Source of the DNA: a bacterium
GTDB lineage: Bacteria; Planctomycetota; Phycisphaerae; UBA1845
Length of the DNA: 32,199 nucleotides
NCBI GenBank assembly: GCA_024231775.1
Contig: JAAEQG010000348.1
Coordinates: forward strand, 1-32,199
Direction: 5' to 3'
Below the pieces are notes generated by a model. That model was not told the DNA's origin, made no database searches, and was given only the letters and a program-made list of their open reading frames with translations. The position numbers and the translations under genes were made by a program. Within the stretch, counting starts at the first letter, position 1. Each line of letters starts with the position of its first letter. Below are positions 15,930 through 25,799 of this stretch, piece after piece.

Positions 15930-17786
15930 TTGGACCAGCGCTTCGACATTGCGGTGATCGGTGGCGGACACGCCGGTGCAGAGGCAGCCTGGGCGGCGGC
16001 CAACCTGGGCGCCCGGGTGGTTCTGCTGACGCTGGATGTCGAAGCCATCGGCAGGATGTCCTGCAACCCGGCGATCGGCGGGTTGGGTAAGGGGCAGATG
16101 GTTCGGGAGATCGATGCCCTCGGGGGCCTGATGGGCCGGGTGACCGACGCTACGGGCATTCAGTTTCGCATGCTCAATCGCCGCAAGGGACCGGCGGTAT
16201 GGGCGCCCCGTGCTCAAGCGGACCGCGCCGCCTACGCCGCCGAGTTGCGTCGGAGACTGGCAGCCCACCGAAACCTCGAGATCATCCAAGGGAGCGTCTC
16301 GGATCTGCACACCACCGAGCGCGGTTCCAGCAGTGCGGACAGGCTCACGGTGGAGGGCGTCGAGCTGGAGGATGGCCGTCGATTCGCGGTGGGCGCGGCG
16401 ATCATCACCGCGGGCACGTTCATGCGCGGCCTCATGCACTGCGGGCCGGTTCAGACTCCGGGCGGACGGGTCGGCGAGCCCGCCGCGTCTCGGCTGAGTG
16501 ACGGTCTGCTGCGGTTGGGTTTAGAGTTGGGGCGGTTGAAGACCGGTACGCCGCCCCGAGTGCTGCGTGATAGCGTGGACTTCGCAGCGCTGGAAGAACA
16601 GGCCGGCGACACGCCGCCCACGCCGTTCTCGTTTCTCACCGACCGCCTGGACCAGCCGCAGGTTCCTTGCTGGATCACCTACACCAACCCGCAGACCCAC
16701 GATCTGATCCGGGACCATCTCCACGAGGCTCCCATGTACAGCGGACAGATCCGCTCGACCGGGCCGCGTTATTGCCCGAGCATCGAGGACAAGGTCGTCC
16801 GGTTTGCGGACAAGACGCGGCACCAGGTCTTTCTCGAACCCGAGGGGCGGGATAGCGAACGCATCTACTGCAACGGAATCTCCACCTCTCTGCCCGCGGA
16901 AACGCAAGCCAAGATGCTCCACACCATCCCCGGTTTGACCCGGGCACGGATGGTCCAGGCGGGGTATGCGGTGGAGTACGACTTCCTGCCCACCCATCAG
17001 ATCTTCGCATCGCTGGAGACCAAGCGTGTGCGCAACCTCTTCACGGCGGGACAGGTTAACGGTACCAGCGGGTATGAGGAGGCAGCTGGCCAGGGGCTGA
17101 TGGCGGGCTTGAACGCAGCCCGCGCTCTCGAGAGCAAACCGCCGGTCGTGCTCTCCCGCGACCAGGCGTACATCGGCGTCATGATTGACGATCTGGTGAC
17201 TCGCCCACCGACGGAACCCTACCGGATGTTCACCTCCCGGGCGGAGTACCGCCTGTATCTCCGCTCCGACAACGCTGACCAGCGACTGACCCCACTCGGC
17301 CGCGAGTTGGGCTTGGTCGAGGACCGGCGCTGGGAGCGCTACTCCAGGAAGGCAGCTGCGGTCTGCCAAGCCAAGGACATCTGCGCGAAGCGGTCCCATG
17401 ACGGACGACGCTTGGCTGACTGGCTGCGTCAACCGGACCTCGAGCTGGACACCTTCAGAGGCATGTTCGGCATCGACGCGGCGACGTACTCCGCGGAGGT
17501 GCTGCGTCAGGTGCTGATCGAAGGCAAGTATGCGGGGTATCTCGCTCGCCAGGAACGTCAGATCGAGCGGATGCGTAATCTCGAAGCGCTGCCCATCCCC
17601 GCCTTAGTGGACTACTCCGCCATTGCAGGCCTGCGGCTGGAGGCCCGCGAGCGGTTTTCAGAGGTGAACCCGCGCACCCTCGGACAGGCTGGGCGAATCG
17701 CCGGTATCAGCCCGTCGGACGTGACTACCCTGTGGGTCCATCTTACCGCTCGGCAGCGCCGCGCAGATGAAGCTGGATCGGCTTGA
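15930..17786 (+). CDS. mnmG: tRNA uridine-5-carboxymethylaminomethyl modification enzyme MnmG
   Basis: The 618-residue FAD enzyme works with MnmE to modify U34 of certain tRNAs in the cytoplasm. It begins at a TTG (15930) because the Rossmann motif 'DIAVIGGGHAGAEAA' starts within five residues. Further signatures: 'MSCNPAIGGLGKGQMVREIDALGG', split here as 'SCNPAIGG' and 'KGQMVREIDALGG', 'RMLNRRKGPAVWAPRAQ', 'TPPR', 'CPSIEDKVVRF', 'NGTSGYEEAAGQGLMAG' and 'TSRAEYRLYLRSDNAD', then the C-terminal helical domain with 'IPALVDYSAIAGLRLEARE'. Full length for the family. The ribosome site is weak. Codon 618 is followed by a convergent gene. Confidence 0.97.
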   Translation: MDQRFDIAVIGGGHAGAEAAWAAANLGARVVLLTLDVEAIGRMSCNPAIGGLGKGQMVREIDALGGLMGRVTDATGIQFRMLNRRKGPAVWAPRAQADRAAYAAELRRRLAAHRNLEIIQGSVSDLHTTERGSSSADRLTVEGVELEDGRRFAVGAAIITAGTFMRGLMHCGPVQTPGGRVGEPAASRLSDGLLRLGLELGRLKTGTPPRVLRDSVDFAALEEQAGDTPPTPFSFLTDRLDQPQVPCWITYTNPQTHDLIRDHLHEAPMYSGQIRSTGPRYCPSIEDKVVRFADKTRHQVFLEPEGRDSERIYCNGISTSLPAETQAKMLHTIPGLTRARMVQAGYAVEYDFLPTHQIFASLETKRVRNLFTAGQVNGTSGYEEAAGQGLMAGLNAARALESKPPVVLSRDQAYIGVMIDDLVTRPPTEPYRMFTSRAEYRLYLRSDNADQRLTPLGRELGLVEDRRWERYSRKAAAVCQAKDICAKRSHDGRRLADWLRQPDLELDTFRGMFGIDAATYSAEVLRQVLIEGKYAGYLARQERQIERMRNLEALPIPALVDYSAIAGLRLEARERFSEVNPRTLGQAGRIAGISPSDVTTLWVHLTARQRRADEAGSA

Positions 17787-17851
17787 TGAGCGTATCCGGG
17801 TAGAGTTGGCCCTGGTCGGCGACGTGCCGACACCCCCAATTGGAGCCGGTG

Positions 17852-18934
17852 CTACGAGTCGCTCTTCGTCTTGACCGTTGCTTGGGGGGGGAGCACCAGC
17901 ACCTGCCCGACGCGCAGGCGCTTGGCGTTGCCATGCACCACCTCCCTGTTCAGCTCGAAGAGTTCAGTCCATCGGCTGGCACTGCCCAGCTCACGGGCAG
18001 CGATATCGTAGAAGGTGTCGCCCTCGCGGGCGGTATAGGTGCGCCCCGCTGAGGCAAGGTTAGGTTGTTTCACTTTCGCCGCGAGCACGGGAGGCTTCGC
18101 TGAGGCGAGGTCCTTCGGCAGTGGCGGGATCTTCAACACGTCGCCGATGCGCAACTTCTTGGGGTCGGGATGCTCGGGGTTTGCGTCGATCAGAAACTGG
18201 GTGTGTCGCTGGCTACCATAGTAGGTGTCCGCGAGCAGTGAGTACGAATCACCCCGCTGCACGGCATGGGTGCGTTCGGGCGCTGCGGTCTTGTTCACCA
18301 GTCTTGAAGTGCTCGGGGCAACCTCAGGCGCCTTGGGAGAAGCCGCCCTTCCGACGGGGCGGTCGTTCCTGCGCTTCGTCGCCTTTTTGGGGCTTGCGTT
18401 GCCCGGAGATGCATCGACCACCGCATCGGCTGGCGCGGCGGAGGGCGTGTTCGACGCGGACGTGCCTCTGTCGAACTTGAACCGACGGTCCGTTTCGCTC
18501 CCCTCGGTGCCGACAGACTTGTCGGGTGGAGTAGCGGCGTCGCGCCCAGCCACGGTTGTCGTCTTGGGTGACGGCCGAAGCTGCTGCGAGCCGTCCTGCG
18601 CGGGAAGGTTCGCCCGTCCCGTTCCACGGCGCCCGGCGACTCGTGGCGAGTTCGCTCCGCGCTTACTGCTCTGCGTTGGAGTGTTCGACGGTCGCTTCGC
18701 CGTAGTGCGCGGCGTCGCCCGCCGATTGCCCCGGCGCTTCGCCTCTGGTTTGCTCGCGTGGGTCGAGTTCGATGGCTTCTTGAGCGTCCCCTTATCGACT
18801 TGCGCCTTGGTGGCGGGGGTGGCGTCGTCCAACGCCAGAGGCTCGGCGGTACTGCCCCGACTGGCGTAGAACCAGCCGGCGACGACCACGGCTACGAAGG
18901 AGAACAATAAACCGAGCCTTACATCTGTGCGCAT
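17852..18934 (-). CDS. Membrane-anchored protein with two LysM domains
   Basis: The start ATG 18934 has GAGGGA eight bases upstream, giving 360 residues. A single N-terminal transmembrane segment ('LGLLFSFVAVVVAGWFYA') is followed by a ~200-residue low-complexity Lys/Pro/Ser/Thr/Ala-rich linker. Two LysM domains close the protein: 'HAVQRGDSYSLLADTYYG...LRIGDVLKIPP' and 'YTAREGDTFYDIAARELG...LRVGQVLVLPP'. LysM binds N-acetylglucosamine polymers such as peptidoglycan, so it probably tethers the cytoplasmic membrane to the wall. No catalytic domain is present. It converges on mnmG with a 65-base gap containing a small GTCGGC/GCCGAC hairpin without a T tract. Confidence 0.85.
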   Translation of the reverse strand: MRTDVRLGLLFSFVAVVVAGWFYASRGSTAEPLALDDATPATKAQVDKGTLKKPSNSTHASKPEAKRRGNRRATPRTTAKRPSNTPTQSSKRGANSPRVAGRRGTGRANLPAQDGSQQLRPSPKTTTVAGRDAATPPDKSVGTEGSETDRRFKFDRGTSASNTPSAAPADAVVDASPGNASPKKATKRRNDRPVGRAASPKAPEVAPSTSRLVNKTAAPERTHAVQRGDSYSLLADTYYGSQRHTQFLIDANPEHPDPKKLRIGDVLKIPPLPKDLASAKPPVLAAKVKQPNLASAGRTYTAREGDTFYDIAARELGSASRWTELFELNREVVHGNAKRLRVGQVLVLPPQATVKTKSDS

Positions 18935-19171
18935 GACTAAGTCCCTCGCGCTAAGCGCATCGCCCTTGTGAACCCCAAGTCGGACATCGCCTGCTACACG
19001 AAATGCCGCACCACGGTTTCCGCGCCAGCACAACCGCGTGTTCGCCAGGGGCATCTACTTCCCCGGGAGCCAATACTAATTCGAGCCGCATCGGGGGTCA
19101 AGGGAAACTGCGCATTTCAAGCGGACTTCGTCATTTGGGGAATCTGCCCGCCTTGGTCGAACGCCCGCGAC
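18935..19171. other. Upstream region of the LysM gene
   Basis: Together with the terminator at 19172-19201 this is a ~300-base gap between two minus-strand genes. It contains the LysM gene's ribosome site and presumably its promoter. I see no coding frame with recognisable motifs and no known RNA. Confidence 0.5.
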
Positions 19172-19201
19172 AAGAAAAAGGCCCGGTGATTTCCCGGGCC
19201 T
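19172..19201 (-). terminator. Intrinsic terminator of the M16 protease gene
   Basis: Read on the minus strand, AGGCCCGG pairs with CCGGGCCT (arms 19194-19201 and 19179-19186) around a 7-base loop and is followed by TTTTTCTTG. It lies 34 bases past the protease stop codon, a standard rho-independent terminator. Confidence 0.85.
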
Positions 19202-19234
19202 CTTCCATGCAACTTGGTTTCAACTGTGCGGAGA

Positions 19235-22102
19235 TCAGGCTGCCGGCTTGGCCGCGGGCTCAGCCGTCGCCTTCTCCTCTGCGTCCTGGGCAGTTTTCGC
19301 CGGAACTGCAGTCACCGCAAAGGACCGCTCCGGAGTGCAATACTTGCTGAACGTGCGTTGCACCTGCTCGGCGGTCATTTGCACAAACGCCTCCTTGTGG
19401 TGCTTCTGAGCGTCAAGGCTTCGGTGGTGGAGATCCAGGTATCTAAGCACCCCCAGCCAGTAGCTGGGCTCGCGCATCTGGGAGTCGAGGTTGTTGGCGA
19501 TCTGCAGCTTGGCGCTCTCCAGTTCCTCTGCAGTAGGCCCCTGCTCGGCGAACTCTTTGAACATGGTGTCCACCTCGCCCGCCAGACGGGACGCGTTCTC
19601 CGGGCTGCACATCGAACCAGCCATAAACCGGCCGGAGTCCGCGTAGGTCCACGAAGGAGAACTGAACGCGCCGATCGAGTAGACCAAGGCCAGATCCTCG
19701 CGGATTCGCTTGACCAGGCGCGAATCCATGATGTTCATCGCCAGGTCCAGAGCGCGGGCGTCGTCCACGTTGCGTCCTTCGCAACCGATGAATCCCGCAC
19801 TGGCGGTCGCCTGAGGCGAAATCGTCTCCACCTCTACCCGCCGAACCAGCGGCCCCGTAGGCCGGGCCAGGCGGCGCAGGTTGTCCAGGTGGGCGGCGGA
19901 CCGCTTACGCTTGGACAACGATCCCACGTACTTGGCCACCAGTTTCAGGGCTGCATCCCGCTCGATATCCCCCACTACGGCCACTTCGATCGGGGACTGA
20001 CCACACAACCGGTCGTACCACGCCTGGGCCTCTGCGAGTTTGACAGCTTCCACAACCTCCTTGGTGAGGGGGACGCGGCGGGGATCACCACCGCTGAGCA
20101 GGTCTGCGGTGGCCTCATAGGCCTTGTAGCGCAGGTTGGTCTGGTTCTGCTCGATCCGTTGAAGCCGCCCGCTCCGCCAGGTGTCAAAGGCGGATTGCTC
20201 TATCTGGCCGTCGGTCAGCAGGGCGTACACCAGTCGGAAACCGGTTTCCAGATCCTTGGGGGATCCGGAGATCGAGATCGAGAAAGCATCGTCCGGACCG
20301 CGGCCGGTCCGCACGCTGACCTTCTTGCCAGTCATCAGATCGCGAATATTCGTGGAGGTCAGGCGACTGGTCGCCGCCTGCTGAACGGCCAGAGCAGCCA
20401 CCTCGGTGAGTCCGACCTGACCGGCGGTCTCCTCGATGCGTCCACCCGCCAGGGCGATGTTCACATAGACCGAGTCCTTCTTGTAGTCCATGTAGCGGTG
20501 ATGGACTCGAACCCCGTTCTCCAGCCAGACGTTGGTGATCTTCAGGTCCGGGTCCGCAGTCTGCTCAGCGATCTTGCCCGATGTGGGCTCGGAGGCCAGC
20601 AGATCGGTCGGCACCTCGTTTTCCCGTGGAGCTTCGAGCTTGCGCCCCCACGCCGCCCGAGCTGCAGCCAGCACATCCTCCCTGGCGGGGATGGTAACCC
20701 CTTCCTTCTCCGGCATCTGGACGGCATAGGCGTAGGCATCCGACGAGAAGTGCTCCCGGAACACCTTGTTGACCTCGTCGAGGCTGATCGTCGGCAGGAT
20801 CTCCTTGTGCAGCTCCAGCTCCTGTGCTGCTGACGAAATCGGCTCTCTGGCGTTCACCCGGGACAGGTACTGGAACGTCATCCGCCGGGCGTTGCGCGTC
20901 GGCTCGGTCTCCAGCGACCGCTCGGCGTCGGCGAGAATCTCCTTCTTAGCCAAGTCCAGCTCGCGCTGGGTGAACCCGAACTTCAGCCCCTTGTTCACCT
21001 CAACGACGATCTCCTCGAGCATCTTGGACCACTTGTCCGGCTCGCCCACCGCACGGCAAGTAACGAACATGGTCGCGTTGAAGAGGCTGTACACAGACGC
21101 TCCGGCGTACAGGAAGCTGGCTTTGCCTTCTTGCACCTTCTCTTCGCAACGCCGTCCGACGATCCACGAGCCCACGTATTCGACGACTTCCGTCCGCCAT
21201 TGGTCGGTAGTAACCGTCGGCGGCCTCCCCGGACCAAGGGTCTCCAGCATCACCGTGCAACGAGCCAGCTCGGGATCGGAAACTACAATCGCCCGCTCCT
21301 TGGCGAACGGCTTGAGTTCCGGCCCCTCCTGGGAGCGATGAGGCACCGTGGCGCGGTACTCGCCGTACCATTTCTCGATCAGCGGAATGACGCCCTCAGG
21401 TTTGGCGTCCCCTACCAGGATGAGAGTCGTGTTCTCCGGGCGATACCACGTGCGGTAGAAATCCAAGAACTCCGACTGCGGAGCCCCGGAGATAACCTCC
21501 TCGGTTCCGATCGGCAGGCGTCTGGCCAGGCGCGAGCCCTCATACAACTCCGCCCACAGCTTGTCGCGAACCCGCTCGCGGTAGTCCTGCCCGGTGCGCT
21601 TCTCCTCCAGAATGACCCCGCGCTCCTTGTCGATCTCCTCTTCGAGCAGCGAGGCACCGAAGGCGTAGTCGCTCAAGGCCATCAGCCCCTTGTCGATGGT
21701 GGCGGACTCGGCATCGGGCAGGAAGAGCATGTAGGCGGTCCGGTCAAAACCGGTCGAGGCATTGATGTCGGCGCCAAACTCCATGCCGATGCTCTCGAAG
21801 GATTTAAGCAGTTCACCGGGAGGAAAGTGCTTGCTCCCGTTGAACATCATGTGCTCCATGAAGTGGGCCAGCCCACGCTGAGACTCGGTCTCGTTCAGCG
21901 AGCCCGTGCGCACGTGCATCATCAGGGCCATCTTGCCTGGCGGGTTATCGTGCTGGCGGTACATCCAGGTTACCCCGTTGTCCAGCTTCCCGGTAATGAT
22001 CCGTGCATCAGACGGCAAGGACTTGGCGTACGCTGCACCGCTCAAGAGTAGCGATACTGAGAGAACGGTCATCGCGGCGATGAATCGACGGGTCGGTCTC
22101 AT
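19235..22102 (-). CDS. Exported M16-family zinc metalloprotease (two-module)
   Basis: The 955-residue protein has a signal peptide ending near 'GAAYA' (residue ~26). The first M16 module carries the inverted zinc motif HFMEH at residues 80-84, followed by 'MMFNGSKHFPPGEL' and 'GADINASTGFDRTAY'. A further Glu ligand is expected in the 'EEEIDKERGVILEE' helix. The second half repeats the fold ('VWLENGVRVHHRYMDYKKD', 'NIMDSRLVKRIREDLALVYSIGAFSS') but lacks HxxEH, the normal division of labour in fused M16A/M16B pairs. It ends in an Ala-rich tail. Start ATG 22102 follows GAGGA at nine bases. Likely periplasmic or exported peptide degradation. It is transcribed alone and ended by the terminator at 19172-19201. 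Confidence 0.93.
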   Translation of the reverse strand: MRPTRRFIAAMTVLSVSLLLSGAAYAKSLPSDARIITGKLDNGVTWMYRQHDNPPGKMALMMHVRTGSLNETESQRGLAHFMEHMMFNGSKHFPPGELLKSFESIGMEFGADINASTGFDRTAYMLFLPDAESATIDKGLMALSDYAFGASLLEEEIDKERGVILEEKRTGQDYRERVRDKLWAELYEGSRLARRLPIGTEEVISGAPQSEFLDFYRTWYRPENTTLILVGDAKPEGVIPLIEKWYGEYRATVPHRSQEGPELKPFAKERAIVVSDPELARCTVMLETLGPGRPPTVTTDQWRTEVVEYVGSWIVGRRCEEKVQEGKASFLYAGASVYSLFNATMFVTCRAVGEPDKWSKMLEEIVVEVNKGLKFGFTQRELDLAKKEILADAERSLETEPTRNARRMTFQYLSRVNAREPISSAAQELELHKEILPTISLDEVNKVFREHFSSDAYAYAVQMPEKEGVTIPAREDVLAAARAAWGRKLEAPRENEVPTDLLASEPTSGKIAEQTADPDLKITNVWLENGVRVHHRYMDYKKDSVYVNIALAGGRIEETAGQVGLTEVAALAVQQAATSRLTSTNIRDLMTGKKVSVRTGRGPDDAFSISISGSPKDLETGFRLVYALLTDGQIEQSAFDTWRSGRLQRIEQNQTNLRYKAYEATADLLSGGDPRRVPLTKEVVEAVKLAEAQAWYDRLCGQSPIEVAVVGDIERDAALKLVAKYVGSLSKRKRSAAHLDNLRRLARPTGPLVRRVEVETISPQATASAGFIGCEGRNVDDARALDLAMNIMDSRLVKRIREDLALVYSIGAFSSPSWTYADSGRFMAGSMCSPENASRLAGEVDTMFKEFAEQGPTAEELESAKLQIANNLDSQMREPSYWLGVLRYLDLHHRSLDAQKHHKEAFVQMTAEQVQRTFSKYCTPERSFAVTAVPAKTAQDAEEKATAEPAAKPAA

Positions 22103-22596
22103 GGTTTCAGAATCCTCGTTTCGGTAGGTGATAGAGACTCGGCTGCGTCCTGGGTTGCTGGACCCAGGAGGCCTCCTGATAGGCTACCCTGTTCGGCCGC
22201 GCCGTAAAACACCCTGAGCGTCGGAAGTTGTTGAAGACGGGACTACTCCGTCCAACGCCCCGCTCCGGCAAGTGCTCCCCGCCTGATGCACGGGCCGACC
22301 GCCCCATCCGCAAGCACGTCCCGCCAGGATGTGGGGCAGATGTGCCCATTTCAATCCAGCTGGAACAGATAAAGGCGGACTGCGAGCTGCAGCCGTGCAG
22401 GCGGGTCGATCAACCCTGTGAATCCTGCCCCGAGGCTGGTTTTCCTCGACATCGGAGGTTCCAACAGCGAGAATGGACCAGACCGGACCGGTCAGGCGCA
22501 CGCTGGAACCAAGTGTGCCGCTGCCCTTGAGCAGGATCCTCGCACCTGATGGGCTGTCCGAGGAACACCGGTGGGCCAGGGGAACGGAGTATCATC
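22103..22596. other. Divergent region between the M16 and M4 protease genes
   Basis: This ~490-base region must carry both promoters. A perfect 8-bp hairpin, TCCTGGGT/ACCCAGGA (22148-22169), and the adjoining palindrome GGAGGCCTCC (22167-22176) lie in the presumed leader of the M16 gene. No gene was recognised. The ribosome site of the M4 gene (GGAG) is at 22586-22589. Confidence 0.5.
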
Positions 22597-25500
22597 ATGA
22601 TCTACGGCCAGAGGACGTCGCCCAGGACTATGCGCGCCCTGGTACTTACCGGGTTGGTCACCGCTGTGGTGTGGGCCGCACCTGTGTGGCGGCATAACGC
22701 CGTCGCCGGGGAGCTGCACATCCACCGCAATACTGCGACCGGGCTGGCATCGTTCGTCACCGCCGCCGATGGCGAGCCGATCTCCGTAGCCCGCACCGCC
22801 GGGCGGGCTCCTTCGGACCCGTTGGCGTTCCTCGCCGAGCACGGACACCTGTTCGGCATCGCTGATCCGGCGAGGGAGTTGGTGGAGGCGTCGCTGCATA
22901 CGGACGCCCTGGGCTGCACCCATGCGACGTACCAGCAGGTGTTCGCGGGCGTTCCGGTCTTCTCCGGCGTGGTCAAGGTCCATCGCAACGGCGCCGGACA
23001 GTTCATCGCAGCCAACGGCGACTTCTTCCGCATCGCGCCCAAGCTGGACACCAATCCTGCGTTAGCCGAGACAACGGCGCACAGCCTGGCGGCAGCCGCC
23101 GTCGAGGGCGGCTGGCCCACGGTGGAGCACTCCGAACTCGTGATCGTGGACCCGGGCTGGTACGGCGATCCTCCCATCGGCGCGCATCTGGCGTACCACG
23201 TGATCCTCGCCGACCGCACTGATGCGATCCACGAGGCCCTCTTTATCGATGCACATTCGGGCAACGTGCTCGATCGCTGGAGGCTGGTATGCGACGCCCG
23301 GGTACGCTCGGTTCACGACGCCGGCGGTACCGATGAGCTGCCCGGTCCGCTGGCCCGCGACGAGAACATCGGCACCACCGGAATCGCGGACGTGGATTCC
23401 GCCTTCGACTACCTGGGCGACACCTACGACTACTACTTTCGTGCTTTCGGAAGAGACGGCTACGACGACCAGGGCTCGCCCTACGTGACCACCGTCAACT
23501 CCACCGCCCCCGCCTGCCCCAACGCCTTCTGGCACCCGGGGCTGCTGCAGTCGGCGTTCTGCACCGGCACCGTCACCGACGACCTTGTCGCCCACGAGAT
23601 GACCCACGGACTCACCCAGCATACCGCCAACCTGATCTACCAGAACCAGTCCGGGCAACTGAACGAGTCGTTCTCCGACGTGTTCGGCGAACTCGTCGAT
23701 CTGTTCAACGGCGATGCGGCGTTCGCCGACACCACCGGCGTGCCCCCACTCTGGCCGGACCATCCCACCGGACCGGGGTCGGACACCCCCAACAACCGGC
23801 GGAGCTTCTGCAGCCTGAAGCCGTCCTACAACGATGGTTTTCGCTGGCTGATGGCGGAGGACGGCAGTGCGTCTTACCCCTTTGACGGCGTTCTCCGCGA
23901 CATGTGGGAACCAACCTGCCAAGGGGATCCGGACCGCGCCAACAGCCCCTACCAGACGTGCAACCTCCTGGACAACGGGGGCGTGCATAGCGGCAGTGGG
24001 ATCCCCAACCACGCCTTCGCTATGCTGACCGACGGTAAGAGCTTCAACGGCTACACGGTCAGCGGCATCGGACCCATCAAAGCCGGCGCCGTCTGGTATC
24101 GCGCCCTGACCGTCTACCTGACCATCGCCTCCGATTTCCGGGACGCCTACGCCGCGTTGAATCAAGCGGCTGCGGATCTCGTCGGGACGGTGCCCAATGA
24201 TCCGCGCACTGGCGCGCCCTCCGGCAGCACGTTCACCGCCGACGACGCCGCCCAAGTCGACCTGGCCCTCCGCGCCGCCGAAATGGACACCCCGGGTGCT
24301 TGCGGCGCGACGATCCCGGTATTGGACCCCACGCCTCCGGAGGTGTGTGCCGCACCCCAGATAATCTTCGAAGACGACTTCGAGGCGGGCACTAACGGCT
24401 GGACTGTCTCCAACACCGCTCCGCCCACCCCGTACGATTGGGTGCAATCCAACGGACTGCCCTTTGACCGCGCGGGGACCGCGTGGTTCTGCGCGGACCC
24501 CGTCTTGGGAGATTGCGGCGAGGGGGGCGTGTCCGAAGCGGCGATCCACTCACTGATCAGCCCGGTCATCCCCCTGCCCGGAAACCTGAGTCTCCCGGTG
24601 GCGCGGTTTGACCACTTCGTCGAAACCGAGCCTCGCTACGACGGTGGGGTGGTTCAGATCAGGGTAGACGGAGGAGCGTGGCAGCCCATACCACCCATCG
24701 CCTTCACCCATAACCCGTACAACACGATCCTGTTCTTCGAGAGTCAGGGCAGTGACAGTCCGCTGGCGGGCCAGCGGACGTTCAGCGGGGTCGGCGGCGC
24801 GTGGGGAACTTCGACGATCGACTTGGGCACGTTTGTCGAAGCGGGCGACAGCGTGCAGCTCAGATTCGACTTCAGTAAGGACGCCTGCTTCGGCTACACC
24901 GGTTGGTACCTGGATGACTTCGAGCTGTACCACTGCCCAGCTTCGACCGACTGCAATCAGAACGGGACGCCGGATGAGTTGGACGTTGAACCGGGCATCC
25001 ACACCGAGTTGATCCTCGAGCAACCGTCCAACCACTCCTCCGGAAACCCGAGCGACTTGGACGACGGGGGTTATGGCGTAACTGCGTTGGCTGCGGACTT
25101 TATGCTCTTGCGCTCCCAGGAGATTGGCTCGTTGCGGTTGTGGGGGGGGTACTACCCGACCAGCACTGCTCCGCAGGATGACCACTTCACGGTACGGTTT
25201 CACCAAGAGGCGGGGGGGCTTCCCGGCGTGGTGGTCGCCGCGCAGACGGATGTGCCCTCGGTGCGGACCCTGACGGGGAGGACTTTTCTGGCTGCGGAGA
25301 TCGACGAGTGGGTCTATACCCTGTCCCTGGACGAACCTGTTACTCTGCAACCGGGGACCTACTTCGCGGAGATCCTCAACGACACGACCGCAAGTACGGA
25401 GACGTTCATCTGGGGTCGGGCCATCGTTGGGGATATTCCTGGCGCAGCCTACGCCTACGAACCTCCGGGCGTAACCTGGTACTACGATCCGCTCATCAAT

Positions 25501-25752
25501 CTATCGCTGGAGTTGTACAGTCCCGAGCTCGGAATCGACTGCAACAGCAACAGTGTGCTGGACGACTGCGAATGCGGAGACCACGACGGTGACGCTGACG
25601 TCGACCTCGATGACTTGGCGACGTTGGTGAACTGCATCTCCGGCCCACAGAGCTCAGCCGCGGGCGACTGCGGGTGCATCCTCGATGCCGACGACGACGG
25701 TGATGTCGACCTGGCTGACTTTGCGGCCTTCCAGGTCTGCATATCGCCCTGA
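22597..25752 (+). CDS. Exported M4 (thermolysin-like) metalloprotease with C-terminal EF-hand/dockerin-like module
   Basis: The 1051-residue protein starts at ATG 22597 (GGAG seven bases upstream); an in-frame ATG at 22549 lacks one. A signal segment ('LVLTGLVTAVVWAAP') precedes an FTP/PepSY-type propeptide (~40-210). The M4 catalytic domain has zinc ligands in HEMTH (His333, His337) and Glu357 in 'NESFSD', with the M4 signatures 'GLTQHTANLIYQNQSGQLNE' and 'VHSGSGIPNHAF'. Two beta-rich modules follow; the first starts 'FEDDFEAGTNGWTV'. The linkers 'DCNQNGTPDELD' and 'DCNSNSVLDDCE' lead to the paired Asp-rich loops 'DHDGDADVDLDDL' and 'DADDDGDVDLADF', ending near the C-terminus. This suggests a secreted, calcium-stabilised protease. 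It converges on the beta-propeller gene with 47 bases between. Confidence 0.92.
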   Translation: MIYGQRTSPRTMRALVLTGLVTAVVWAAPVWRHNAVAGELHIHRNTATGLASFVTAADGEPISVARTAGRAPSDPLAFLAEHGHLFGIADPARELVEASLHTDALGCTHATYQQVFAGVPVFSGVVKVHRNGAGQFIAANGDFFRIAPKLDTNPALAETTAHSLAAAAVEGGWPTVEHSELVIVDPGWYGDPPIGAHLAYHVILADRTDAIHEALFIDAHSGNVLDRWRLVCDARVRSVHDAGGTDELPGPLARDENIGTTGIADVDSAFDYLGDTYDYYFRAFGRDGYDDQGSPYVTTVNSTAPACPNAFWHPGLLQSAFCTGTVTDDLVAHEMTHGLTQHTANLIYQNQSGQLNESFSDVFGELVDLFNGDAAFADTTGVPPLWPDHPTGPGSDTPNNRRSFCSLKPSYNDGFRWLMAEDGSASYPFDGVLRDMWEPTCQGDPDRANSPYQTCNLLDNGGVHSGSGIPNHAFAMLTDGKSFNGYTVSGIGPIKAGAVWYRALTVYLTIASDFRDAYAALNQAAADLVGTVPNDPRTGAPSGSTFTADDAAQVDLALRAAEMDTPGACGATIPVLDPTPPEVCAAPQIIFEDDFEAGTNGWTVSNTAPPTPYDWVQSNGLPFDRAGTAWFCADPVLGDCGEGGVSEAAIHSLISPVIPLPGNLSLPVARFDHFVETEPRYDGGVVQIRVDGGAWQPIPPIAFTHNPYNTILFFESQGSDSPLAGQRTFSGVGGAWGTSTIDLGTFVEAGDSVQLRFDFSKDACFGYTGWYLDDFELYHCPASTDCNQNGTPDELDVEPGIHTELILEQPSNHSSGNPSDLDDGGYGVTALAADFMLLRSQEIGSLRLWGGYYPTSTAPQDDHFTVRFHQEAGGLPGVVVAAQTDVPSVRTLTGRTFLAAEIDEWVYTLSLDEPVTLQPGTYFAEILNDTTASTETFIWGRAIVGDIPGAAYAYEPPGVTWYYDPLINLSLELYSPELGIDCNSNSVLDDCECGDHDGDADVDLDDLATLVNCISGPQSSAAGDCGCILDADDDGDVDLADFAAFQVCISP

Positions 25753-25799
25753 GAGGCGAACACGTCCGCGTTCGCGCTTCGGCTGCACGGACTCGGCGT

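Noticed and set aside
19214-20833. Long plus-strand frame opposite the M16 protease
   Set aside because: Antisense shadow; the minus strand has HFMEH and the full M16 architecture.
25753-25799. GCGAAC/GTTCGC hairpin (25756-25775) between the convergent M4 and beta-propeller genes
   Set aside because: Six-base arms with an 8-base loop and no T tract; too weak to call a terminator.
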